NCBI GenBank assembly: GCA_934630905.1
Contig: CAKTXN010000015.1
Location: 1 to 27,975 of the forward strand
Origin: an uncultured Eggerthellaceae bacterium
GTDB taxonomy: Bacteria > Actinomycetota > Coriobacteriia > Coriobacteriales > Eggerthellaceae
Reading direction: 5' to 3'
DNA: 27,975 nt
Shown: piece by piece, positions 17,641 to 23,593 of the stretch
Layout of the letters: every line of letters starts with the position of its first letter
How positions within the stretch are numbered: the first letter of the stretch is position 1
Translations under genes and position numbers: made by a program
The notes under the pieces: model-generated
Seen by the model: the letters and a program-made list of their open reading frames with translations, nothing else
The model's database searches: none
Told to the model about the DNA's origin: nothing

Positions 17641-18690
17641 TTAATACACCATATGCATAGCTTCGCGCACTTCGGCAAGCGTCTCGTTGGCAATTTCGTT
17701 CGCACGGCGATTGCCATCAGCCAAAACGTCATGGATGTAATCCATCTGGCTTTCCAGTTCGCGACGACGCTCACGCAGCGGAGCCAAGTACGAGTTCACG
17801 CTTTCGTTCACGTATTTCTTCAAAGCGCCCGAGCCGCCTTCGCCAATCTCTTCGGCAATCTCAACTTCGGAGCGACCCGTACACAAAGCAGCCGTAGTCA
17901 AAAGCGCAGAAACGCCGGGGCGGTTCTCCTTGTCGAACGTGATCATGCGCTCGGAGTCGGTCTTGGACTTCTTGATGAGCTTCCACGTTTCCTCTTCGGT
18001 CAAGCACAGGGAAATGGCATTGCCGTAGCTCTTGGACATCTTGCGGCCGTCCAAGCCGGGCACTTCGGGGATGTCGTCGTTCAGAATGCCCTCGGGCAGC
18101 GGGAACACCTCGGCATAGCGCTCGTTGAAACGGCGCGCGATTTGACGCGTAATCTCGATATGAGGCAACTGGTCTTTGCCAACCGGCACAATGTTGCCCT
18201 TGCAGAACAAAATGTCGCAAGCCTGATGTACCGGGTACGTAAGCAAAAGGCCCGTGAGTGCATGACCCGAAGCTTCCTGCTCCGCCTTCACCGTGGGGTT
18301 GCGGAACAGCTCGCTTTCAGTGACCAAGCTCAAAAACGGCAACATGAGCTGGTTTAACGCCGGCACCGCAGAATGGGTGAAAATCATGGTCTTTTCGGGA
18401 TCAAGGCCCGCAGCAAGATAATCAATGACCATATTTGCCACGTTGTCCTGAATGTTCGCCGTGGTATCGCGGTCGGTGATCACCTGGTAGTCGGCAATAA
18501 TGACGTTCGTCGCAATACCCTTGTTTTGCAAGCGCACGCGCTCTTTGATGGTGCCGAAGTAATGCCCCATATGCAAGCGCCCCGTAGGACGATCTCCCGT
18601 GAGCATCGTGTATTTTTCGGGATGGACCTCAAGGTCAGCCACAATGGCGTCGCTGCGCTTCTTGCTTGCTTCAAAGCTATCTTCACTCAT
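17641..18690 (-). CDS. trpS: Tryptophan--tRNA ligase
   Basis: 349 residues, the usual TrpRS length. The class I signatures are visible: PTGRLHMGHY (35-44, the HIGH motif) and KMSKS (217-221). The tryptophan-pocket region and helical C-terminus look normal. It charges tRNA-Trp for translation. The gene stands alone: 160 bp separate it from the activase downstream, and the divergent queD lies 258 bp upstream. I saw no T-box leader in that upstream gap. The ribosome site before the ATG is weak (AAAGAG). Confidence 0.97.
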   Translation of the reverse strand: MSEDSFEASKKRSDAIVADLEVHPEKYTMLTGDRPTGRLHMGHYFGTIKERVRLQNKGIATNVIIADYQVITDRDTTANIQDNVANMVIDYLAAGLDPEKTMIFTHSAVPALNQLMLPFLSLVTESELFRNPTVKAEQEASGHALTGLLLTYPVHQACDILFCKGNIVPVGKDQLPHIEITRQIARRFNERYAEVFPLPEGILNDDIPEVPGLDGRKMSKSYGNAISLCLTEEETWKLIKKSKTDSERMITFDKENRPGVSALLTTAALCTGRSEVEIAEEIGEGGSGALKKYVNESVNSYLAPLRERRRELESQMDYIHDVLADGNRRANEIANETLAEVREAMHMVY

Positions 18691-18948
18691 GGTGCACTCT
18701 TTCGTTGATGAAATTGAAGTTATGGTAACGATAGGTCAGTATAACGTATGCAAAGCCTATCTTTGCGCAGCACCTTGCATGAATTGTGTTATCGTTTGCA
18801 AAAGCAGGCGGTGGTGACGGCTGGCAAGCCGTCGCGCCGCACCATGAATTGATTTCAACGCAGACATTCCTTGCGCAAGCCACACAAAGCAAGAACGGAC
18901 TGCGAGATAAGACGCAAAACGCGAGAGAACCTACAGAAGGGTTGCAAC
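18691..18948. other. Divergent trpS/queD intergenic region with a GC-rich hairpin
   Basis: 258 bp between two divergent genes. A -10-like TATACT facing trpS (18738-18743, minus strand) has no good -35. On the plus strand, TTGCGC and TGTTAT 18 bases apart are a weak promoter guess for queD. A perfect 7-bp hairpin, GACGGCT/AGCCGTC with loop GGCA, lies at 18816-18833, about 115 bases before the queD ATG. Flanking GGTG/CACC could extend it. I saw neither a preQ1 riboswitch nor a T-box. Confidence 0.45.
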
Positions 18949-19371
18949 ATGTACGAACTCAAAACCGAAACAGCCTTCGATTCGGCTCATTTCTTGACCG
19001 ACTATTACGGAAAATGCGAAAACTTGCACGGTCATCGTTGGCGCGTGGTGGTGTATTTGCGCCAAGAAAAGCTGCAGACGGAAGGCACCATGAAAGATAT
19101 GGTGCTTGACTTCACCGCATTCAAACGCATTGTACGCGCACAAGCCGAAGCCATGGATCATATGTTCCTGGTTGAAGAAGGCTCGCTTGCACCCGCCACC
19201 GTTGCCGCGTTGGAAAGCGAAGGCTTTTCGCTGCTCATGCTACCATTCCGTACGACTTCCGAGAACTTGGCGCGCTACTTCGCGGAAAAGCTCATTGAGC
19301 AGGGGCTCGATATCTCGCGCGTTGAAATGTACGAAACGCCGAACAACTGCGCCATTTGGTACGCCGATTAG
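18949..19371 (+). CDS. queD: 6-carboxy-5,6,7,8-tetrahydropterin synthase QueD
   Basis: 140 residues from the ATG at 18949, which has AAGGG seven bases upstream. A longer in-frame extension lacks a ribosome site and similarity. The zinc-binding histidines H14 (SAHF), H27 and H29 (LHGH), the catalytic cysteine C23 (GKCENLHGH), the D70-H71 pair and E130 (YETPNN) are all present. The cysteine places it with QueD or PTPS rather than the PTPS-III folate type, which has Glu instead. QueD turns dihydroneopterin triphosphate into carboxytetrahydropterin for queuosine-type tRNA modification. No queC, queE or queF is near, so the pathway is either elsewhere or partial. A ykgJ-like gene follows after 27 bp in the same direction. 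These are the first plus-strand genes in the window. Confidence 0.92.
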   Translation: MYELKTETAFDSAHFLTDYYGKCENLHGHRWRVVVYLRQEKLQTEGTMKDMVLDFTAFKRIVRAQAEAMDHMFLVEEGSLAPATVAALESEGFSLLMLPFRTTSENLARYFAEKLIEQGLDISRVEMYETPNNCAIWYAD

Positions 19372-19398
19372 CACGCGAAGAGCGATTGAACGCATTTC

Positions 19399-19761
19399 AT
19401 GAGAATCAATCACGTTTACGATTCCGGCGAGCTGGAAGGATTTGCCTGCCAATGCTGTGGAGCATGCTGTCGTATCCCCGGCGGTATCGTGCGCTTAAAT
19501 GATGCCGAAATTGCGCGCATCGCAGCATATCTGGGCATGAGCGAAGACGACTTCATTGCGCAAGAAACTGAAGTTTCCCCTGATAGAAAGTGCCTTATCC
19601 TAAAAGATGCGCCCGATGGCACGGGTGTTTGCGGAATGCTTGACGATGCGGGACGCTGTCGCATTCACCCCGTGAAGCCCGACCAATGCGCAAGCTTTCC
19701 TTACGATTGGACCAACGATAACTCCACCGCCTACTGCCCTGCCCTACGCGCCCTTTGTTGA
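19399..19761 (+). CDS. YkgJ/UPF0153 family cysteine-cluster protein (putative metal chelator)
   Basis: 120 residues with eleven cysteines. The N-terminal cluster C17, C19, C20, C23 and C24 (CQCCGACC) is followed by C65, C78, C87 and C97 (DQCASFPY), then C113 and C120. This matches the CxxxCxxCC-type family annotated as zinc- or iron-chelating. The biochemical role is not established. It follows queD by 27 bp and is probably co-transcribed. The last codons and the TGA stop lie inside copy 1 of the 33-bp palindromic repeat, so the C-terminal residues Leu-Cys are partly encoded by the repeat and the native end may have been altered. No strong ribosome site was seen. Confidence 0.85.
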   Translation: MRINHVYDSGELEGFACQCCGACCRIPGGIVRLNDAEIARIAAYLGMSEDDFIAQETEVSPDRKCLILKDAPDGTGVCGMLDDAGRCRIHPVKPDQCASFPYDWTNDNSTAYCPALRALC

Positions 19762-19787
19762 CAAATTACCCCACCTTTTGTCAACAA
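19755..19787 (-). repeat. 33-bp palindromic repeat, copy 1
   Basis: Arms TTGTTGACAAA and TTTGTCAACAA are perfect 11-bp inverted repeats around an 11-bp core, TTACCCCACCT on the plus strand. One further T/A pair extends the palindrome. It overlaps the stop codon of the ykgJ-like gene. It is the exact reverse complement of copy 2, 33 bp away. It is assigned to the minus strand relative to the form with core AGGTGGGGTAA. Confidence 0.95.
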
Positions 19788-19820
19788 ACGCAACAATGGA
19801 GCGCTTCAGGAGCGCCCTCT

Positions 19821-19853
19821 TTGTTGACAAAAGGTGGGGTAATTTGTCAACAA
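19821..19853 (+). repeat. 33-bp palindromic repeat, copy 2
   Basis: The same 11-bp arms TTGTTGACAAA/TTTGTCAACAA surround the core AGGTGGGGTAA. It is inverted relative to copy 1, so the two copies could pair over their full length. The 33-bp spacer between them holds a small hairpin, GCGCT/AGCGC, at 19801-19815. It lies just beyond the terminator of the uroD-like gene. Confidence 0.95.
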
Positions 19854-19873
19854 GTCATCCAGCAGATAGCAAA

Positions 19874-19904
19874 GACCCGCCAAAGGAACATCCTTTAGCG
19901 GGTC
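19874..19904 (-). terminator. Terminator of the uroD-like gene
   Basis: GACCCGC (19874-19880) pairs with GCGGGTC (19898-19904), and AAAGGA with TCCTTT, around the loop ACA. The single mismatch becomes a G-U pair in the minus-strand RNA, which points to minus-strand use. The tail is only TTTGCT, so termination may be modest. A further 9-bp pair, GCAGATAGC (19862-19870) and GCTATCTGC (19931-19939), brackets it. Confidence 0.7.
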
Positions 19905-19949
19905 CGCAAAGTTTACCTAAAGCTCGCTACGCTATCTGCGCTGTTGAGC

Positions 19950-21065
19950 CTATCCTACCCGATAATCCAGCGTCGATTGCAGCATGGCGTCAACGTTTTC
20001 ATCCTTAGCATTAAGCGGGCAATCGCATCCGGAGCTAAGCATCAAGCCCGTAGGACCTACATCTTTAAAGAGCTTCATGCAGTAATCGTACACTTCGCTT
20101 GCCGTACCGAATGCCAACATGCTGGCGGGAACGTCTCCCAAAAGGCACATGCGATCATCCAAAACTTCTCGCGCCTTACGAACGTCAGTGAAGCCGTCCA
20201 GCATGAGTACGCACTTCCTGGCAGGCAACGTTTTCAGTGTCTCCAGTTCGTTATCCCAGCAAGAGTCGAAATGCAGCACAGGAGTAACGCCTGCTTCTAT
20301 GGTCTTCAAAATCATCTCTTCAAGATAAGGCCACACAAATTCCATCCAGGTGTCGTGGCTCATCAGTTGAGGAGCAGCACGCCAACCACCACACCAGGCA
20401 CCGAAGCAATTCGGATTGAGGCCGTCCAAATAGTTCTTCAAAAGGACTTCCCAAGCGGCATCCATTGCTTTCTTAAGCAATTCCGGCTCTTCCACGGTGT
20501 CAACGAAAAAGTCCACCATGCCCCGTGCGCCGCAGAAATTCTCAATGGGAGTCGCACCGATTGTGCTATTCATAATGGGAATGCCTGCCTCATCACGCAT
20601 GCGCTGAACGGCGGTGGGCGCATACGCCATATATTTTTTCGTTTCAGGGCGATTCATCGGGTCGCCAATTCGCTCTTCCATGTAGCGTGCCATCCAGGGG
20701 CCGTAACCTTCATCAATGATGATCTGGTAATCTTCCTCGGTCATGCACTGCTTTTCGTGCATCTGCCACAATTCATCATCGGGCAAATCTTTGCCAGGAA
20801 CTTTCACCTCGGCAAGCCAAAGTGTCGGCAAAACATACGGACAAAAACAAGGGGAATGTAAACTGTCGATTTCAGGATGAGCATTGCAAAAATCAACAGC
20901 AGCCGTGACGGAGCGATCATAGTCCACCACTGCCTCGGACATCTTTAGACCCTGCCTATGCGGCAAATATGCTGGCCCATTCCAAGAGAAAGGTATCTTG
21001 TCCACTTTTTCCATATGGACTGCCTTTAATGTACGGGTCAAGTGATCTTCATACCGTTGATTCAT
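19950..21065 (-). CDS. Uroporphyrinogen decarboxylase (URO-D) family protein, methyltransferase MtaA/CmuA-like
   Basis: 371 residues from the ATG at 21065, preceded by AAAGGAG five bases upstream. An in-frame extension to 21164 would run through an inverted repeat and is rejected. The C-terminal half has the TIM-barrel pattern of this family: LHFDSCW (264-270, with H265, D267 and C269) and SSGCDCPLNAKDENV (344-358, with C347 and C349). In MtaA-, MtbA- and CmuA-type enzymes, His and Cys ligands bind zinc and a methyl group passes between a corrinoid protein and coenzyme M or folate. Heme synthesis is unlikely, since no heme genes are nearby. The ligand spacing differs from the usual HxC. No corrinoid protein gene is adjacent. 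The substrate is unknown. It is divergent from a PucR-type regulator. Confidence 0.82.
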   Translation of the reverse strand: MNQRYEDHLTRTLKAVHMEKVDKIPFSWNGPAYLPHRQGLKMSEAVVDYDRSVTAAVDFCNAHPEIDSLHSPCFCPYVLPTLWLAEVKVPGKDLPDDELWQMHEKQCMTEEDYQIIIDEGYGPWMARYMEERIGDPMNRPETKKYMAYAPTAVQRMRDEAGIPIMNSTIGATPIENFCGARGMVDFFVDTVEEPELLKKAMDAAWEVLLKNYLDGLNPNCFGAWCGGWRAAPQLMSHDTWMEFVWPYLEEMILKTIEAGVTPVLHFDSCWDNELETLKTLPARKCVLMLDGFTDVRKAREVLDDRMCLLGDVPASMLAFGTASEVYDYCMKLFKDVGPTGLMLSSGCDCPLNAKDENVDAMLQSTLDYRVG

Positions 21066-21090
21066 GATAGCTCCTTTCGCCAACAAAGCC

Positions 21091-21118
21091 CTATCTGTTG
21101 TACTCAAACAACAGATAG
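21091..21118. promoter_or_regulatory. Inverted repeat IR1 upstream of the uroD-like gene
   Basis: CTATCTGTTG (21091-21100) and CAACAGATAG (21109-21118) are perfect 10-bp arms with an 8-bp spacer, starting 26 bases before the uroD-like ATG. It could be an operator or a leader hairpin. Its arms closely resemble those of IR2 in the same divergent region. Confidence 0.6.
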
Positions 21119-21226
21119 AAAAATCATCCAATGTGATAAGGGGAAGGACCTTTCCAATACGCATATTACGTGGTGTTTTCCTAAAAGACCATGTTGCTAC
21201 TTATCAAATCTGCATATTTTTTTTCA

Positions 21227-21257
21227 CTCCTATTTGTGATTAAATAACAAATAGGAG
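21227..21257. promoter_or_regulatory. Inverted repeat IR2 covering the pucR ribosome site
   Basis: CTCCTATTTGT (21227-21237) and ACAAATAGGAG (21247-21257) are perfect 11-bp arms with a 9-bp spacer. The right arm contains most of the AGGAGG ribosome site of the regulator gene (ATG at 21265). It could be an operator, a hairpin that hides the ribosome site, or both. Confidence 0.6.
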
Positions 21258-21264
21258 GTAGATT

Positions 21265-22698
21265 ATGAAGCTAAGTATGTCATTGCTGTCGTGGTATCTG
21301 CGGGACCAAAACCCCATTTGTTACATCCAAGACGATGGCCTGAGCATTAGAGGACTACGCTTCGTTATGGACGATGTTGACGAAATCCATCCGGAGTATC
21401 TTTATTTCGGGAAAGGTTCCAGTTTTTTTGCTGACCAGCAATACGCCGACATGCATCTTTTAGTCAATCATCACAGCCTCATGTTCTTTGAGGGAGCCGA
21501 CGTAAACACGCTTATGAACAGAATTCTTTCCGCCTTCGATTTCTTCAACAATTGGGAATCAAGTTTATTAGACGCGAGCGCTCGAAATGCTCCCCTGCAA
21601 GACTTTCTTGAATTGGCATCTCCTGTTTTTCAAAACCCCTCAGCTTTCCTTAGCATGGATATGACTTTTATTGCAGCAAGTGATATCACGGGGCACACGG
21701 TTGACCCCCTTTGGCAAGACAATTGCTCCAAGAAGTCTAATGTTAACATGGAAATGTATCGCCCTTTCCTCAATGAAAACGGCGGGAAAATTAGTGACTT
21801 AACTGAAAAACCCCAGCTTGTCCAAAACGTGTACCGGGGCGGCAATCCAGTCATGATGTTATATCTTCGCCAAAACGAAGATGTTGTTGGGTGCATGGCT
21901 ATTTTGCAAGAAGACCAGCGTTTGACCGAGATGAATCGGCAGCTTGCGCCTATTTACGCCCGATATTGCCTTCGCGCCAAAGAAATCGTATCGGAGTCGG
22001 GTCCACTCCAATCAGAGACTATCCTTTTTCAGCGACTCCTGGAAAAGAGTCAGATCGGTGCAAAAAATATGCAGCGTCTTGAATCGGATCTTCCTTGCGC
22101 CCCCTGGAGACTTCTTGCCTTGAAGATAAGCGAGCGAGAAGATCAGCTTGCATCAAATGCCCTGCTCAAACACCTTAAACGACAATCTTATTTCTATTTT
22201 CCCCTCGAGCTTGAAGGAATTTGCTTTTGCCTTATCTCCAACAAGACCTTAACATGCCTTGACCTACCGCAAGAATCAACCACAGCAGGCGCCTCAGTCC
22301 CCTTCGTTGACTTGCAATCGCTGCCCATCCGTCGGCAGCAAGCTGAATTTGCCTTGAAACAAGCGCAGGATGTCCAGGGAATTCACCTGTGCGAAGATTA
22401 TGCTTGCGATTATCTTTTGGGAACGTTCCGACAATTAAAAACAACCGCGACGCTTTTGCACCCGGCTTTGGAAACGCTGGAACGTTATGACGATGAAAAT
22501 CAGACCGAGCTCAGGGAAACCCTTCATGTATATCTGCAGCAGGAGCAAAACCAACTGAACGCGGCTCAGATCTTGCAAGTTCACCCTAATACGCTGCGTT
22601 ATCGCTTAAGCCGTATACGCGAAATCGCTAACTTGACCCTTGAAGACCCCCAGGAGCTAAAGTACCTTCGTTTATCGGACTGGCTGCAAATGCCGTAA
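21265..22698 (+). CDS. PucR/CdaR-family transcriptional regulator
   Basis: 477 residues. The C-terminus (about 418-470) matches the PucR-type helix-turn-helix: LNAAQILQVHPNTLRYRLSRI (431-451), followed by IREIANLTLEDP. The long N-terminal part is probably a sensor; I see no known catalytic motif or membrane segment there. The ATG has AGGAGG six bases upstream, partly inside IR2. Divergent orientation from the uroD-like gene suggests it controls that gene and itself, perhaps in response to the methyl donor or its product. The coding sequence looks richer in A+T and TTA/AAT-type codons than the housekeeping genes around it, which fits acquisition by transfer. The effector and DNA site are unproven. 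Confidence 0.85.
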   Translation: MKLSMSLLSWYLRDQNPICYIQDDGLSIRGLRFVMDDVDEIHPEYLYFGKGSSFFADQQYADMHLLVNHHSLMFFEGADVNTLMNRILSAFDFFNNWESSLLDASARNAPLQDFLELASPVFQNPSAFLSMDMTFIAASDITGHTVDPLWQDNCSKKSNVNMEMYRPFLNENGGKISDLTEKPQLVQNVYRGGNPVMMLYLRQNEDVVGCMAILQEDQRLTEMNRQLAPIYARYCLRAKEIVSESGPLQSETILFQRLLEKSQIGAKNMQRLESDLPCAPWRLLALKISEREDQLASNALLKHLKRQSYFYFPLELEGICFCLISNKTLTCLDLPQESTTAGASVPFVDLQSLPIRRQQAEFALKQAQDVQGIHLCEDYACDYLLGTFRQLKTTATLLHPALETLERYDDENQTELRETLHVYLQQEQNQLNAAQILQVHPNTLRYRLSRIREIANLTLEDPQELKYLRLSDWLQMP

Positions 22699-22835
22699 TG
22701 ACTTGGAGAAATCAGCAGACCCCTTAGGGCCAAGCAAATCAAGAGGAGTCATCTGCGATTGCGGCGATTCAAGTACAGAGCACCGAAAATCAAATGTTTC
22801 GTTTTTCTCACGGCGTGCATGATACAATGAGTCTG

Positions 22836-22877
22836 AAAAGGGGCCTTGTACCGCCGTAGCGGTATGAGCCCCCTTTT
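22836..22877 (+). terminator. Two-tier hairpin, probable terminator or small RNA
   Basis: AAAAGGGGC pairs with GCCCC(C)TTTT (one bulged C). Inside, TACCGC pairs with GCGGTA around the tetraloop CGTA. It is followed by CGTTTC. Its A-run and T-run fit an intrinsic terminator active in either direction, about 140 bases after the pucR-like stop. The distance and the -10-like TACAAT just upstream leave a short RNA as an alternative. Confidence 0.55.
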
Positions 22878-23001
22878 CGTTTCACTGGATAGCAGGATAT
22901 GTGGCCATCTCAACTTTCCGAAAAGCATCTTGATTCCCGTATCGCAGTCTGCCCCCCTTATGGCTGTCCCATAGAAACGATTATGCTATACTCAATCCAA
23001 C

Positions 23002-23048
23002 GAAAGCGGTCGTCCCCACTACGTCTGGTGGCTTTGACGACCGCTTTC
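23002..23048 (+). ncRNA. Long perfect hairpin behind an extended -10; small RNA or terminator
   Basis: GAAAGCGGTCGTC (23002-23014) and GACGACCGCTTTC (23036-23048) form a perfect 13-bp stem. The loop can form a second stem, CCAC/GTGG. TGCTATACT, an extended -10, ends ten bases before the stem, so transcription would begin almost at its foot. TGTTTGAC follows. I do not recognise an RNA family. A terminator without a small RNA is the alternative. Confidence 0.4.
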
Positions 23049-23113
23049 TGTTTGACTATTTCAATATCAGGATCACATTTGCGACCTACGTGAGCATCTC
23101 CGCGCGCAGTCCT

Positions 23114-23146
23114 TTGTTGACAAAAGGTGGAGTAATTTGTCAACAA
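23114..23146 (+). repeat. 33-bp palindromic repeat, copy 3
   Basis: The same 11-bp arms TTGTTGACAAA/TTTGTCAACAA, with core AGGTGGAGTAA, one base different from copy 2. It abuts the rsfS stop codon at 23147. It is in direct orientation to copy 2, so the two bracket the uroD/pucR segment. Confidence 0.95.
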
Positions 23147-23593
23147 TTACGCCTCTTCGAGGTCCTCGAAGCCTTCTTCTTTGGAAAGATCCAAGGTGGG
23201 AGCATCGTTCCACAGCTCTTCCAGACGGTAATAGTCGCGGGCTTCGGGCTGGAACACGTGCACCACGAACTCACCGTAATCCAGAAGCGTCCACATGCCG
23301 CCAGCGCCACCTTCGCGATGCGTGGGCTTCATACCACCCTTGCGGCGCACGTCTTCTTCAATGTTGTCGATGATAGCGTTCACCTGACGACTATTCGAAG
23401 CAGTTGCAATCACAAAATAATCCGTCACGGAAATAAGCTCGCGTACGTCCTGGATAACGATGTTCAGAGCTTTCTTATCATGGGCAGCACGCGCCGCGAT
23501 AAGAGCGCACTCGCGAACGCTCTTCGGCTCGGGGCATTCAACAATGCCACCCGTTTGGTTGTATACAACTTCCGTATTGTTCTGGTCGGTCAT
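23147..23593 (-). CDS. rsfS: Ribosome silencing factor RsfS
   Basis: 148 residues from the ATG at 23593, which has AAAGGAG five bases upstream and shares one base with the nadD stop (TGATG). A longer frame into nadD is rejected. Family motifs include IQDVRELISVTDYFVIATASNSRQVNAI (about 47-74) and WTLLDYGEFVVHVFQPEARDYYRLEELWNDAP (about 101-132). RsfS binds ribosomal protein L14 and blocks joining of the two subunits when nutrients are short. The acidic C-terminal tail (DLSKEEGFEDLEEA) and an N-terminal extension of about 25 residues are outside the core. Translation is almost certainly coupled to nadD. Repeat copy 3 begins at the base next to its stop codon. Confidence 0.95.
   Translation of the reverse strand: MTDQNNTEVVYNQTGGIVECPEPKSVRECALIAARAAHDKKALNIVIQDVRELISVTDYFVIATASNSRQVNAIIDNIEEDVRRKGGMKPTHREGGAGGMWTLLDYGEFVVHVFQPEARDYYRLEELWNDAPTLDLSKEEGFEDLEEA

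Larger units (their letters stand above)
22699..23113. other. Long non-coding stretch downstream of the pucR-like gene
   Basis: No convincing gene. It holds two strong hairpins (22836-22877 and 23002-23048). Each is preceded by a -10-like hexamer on the plus strand: TACAAT at 22823-22828, and TATACT with an upstream TG (extended -10) at 22987-22992. No clear -35 was found for either. A 64-codon open frame at 22899-23093 has no ribosome site and runs through the second hairpin. Confidence 0.6.

Noticed and set aside
18691..18948. T-box leader for trpS or preQ1 riboswitch for queD
   Set aside because: The conserved T-box sequence and terminator are not visible on the minus strand, and no preQ1-type short pseudoknot sequence is visible on the plus strand.
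19755..19787. XerCD dif site
   Set aside because: The arms are 11 bp as in dif, but the centre is 11 bp rather than 6-8 bp, the arms are perfectly inverted, and there are three copies.
19755..19853. Intrinsic terminator made by the 33-bp repeat
   Set aside because: The hairpin arms are A+T-rich and no T-run follows the stem, so it does not fit a classical terminator, although a role at 3' ends is not excluded.
19950..21164. Longer start for the uroD-like protein (404 residues)
   Set aside because: The extra 33 residues would be read through IR1 and lack a ribosome site, whereas the ATG at 21065 has AAAGGAG at ideal spacing.
22899..23093. 64-codon open reading frame on the plus strand
   Set aside because: No ribosome site, runs through the perfect 13-bp hairpin, and shows no recognisable protein features.
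19755..23146. CRISPR array from the 33-bp repeats
   Set aside because: Only three copies, in mixed orientation, with spacers of 33 bp and about 3.3 kb, and no cas genes. The repeat is itself palindromic with a conserved core.
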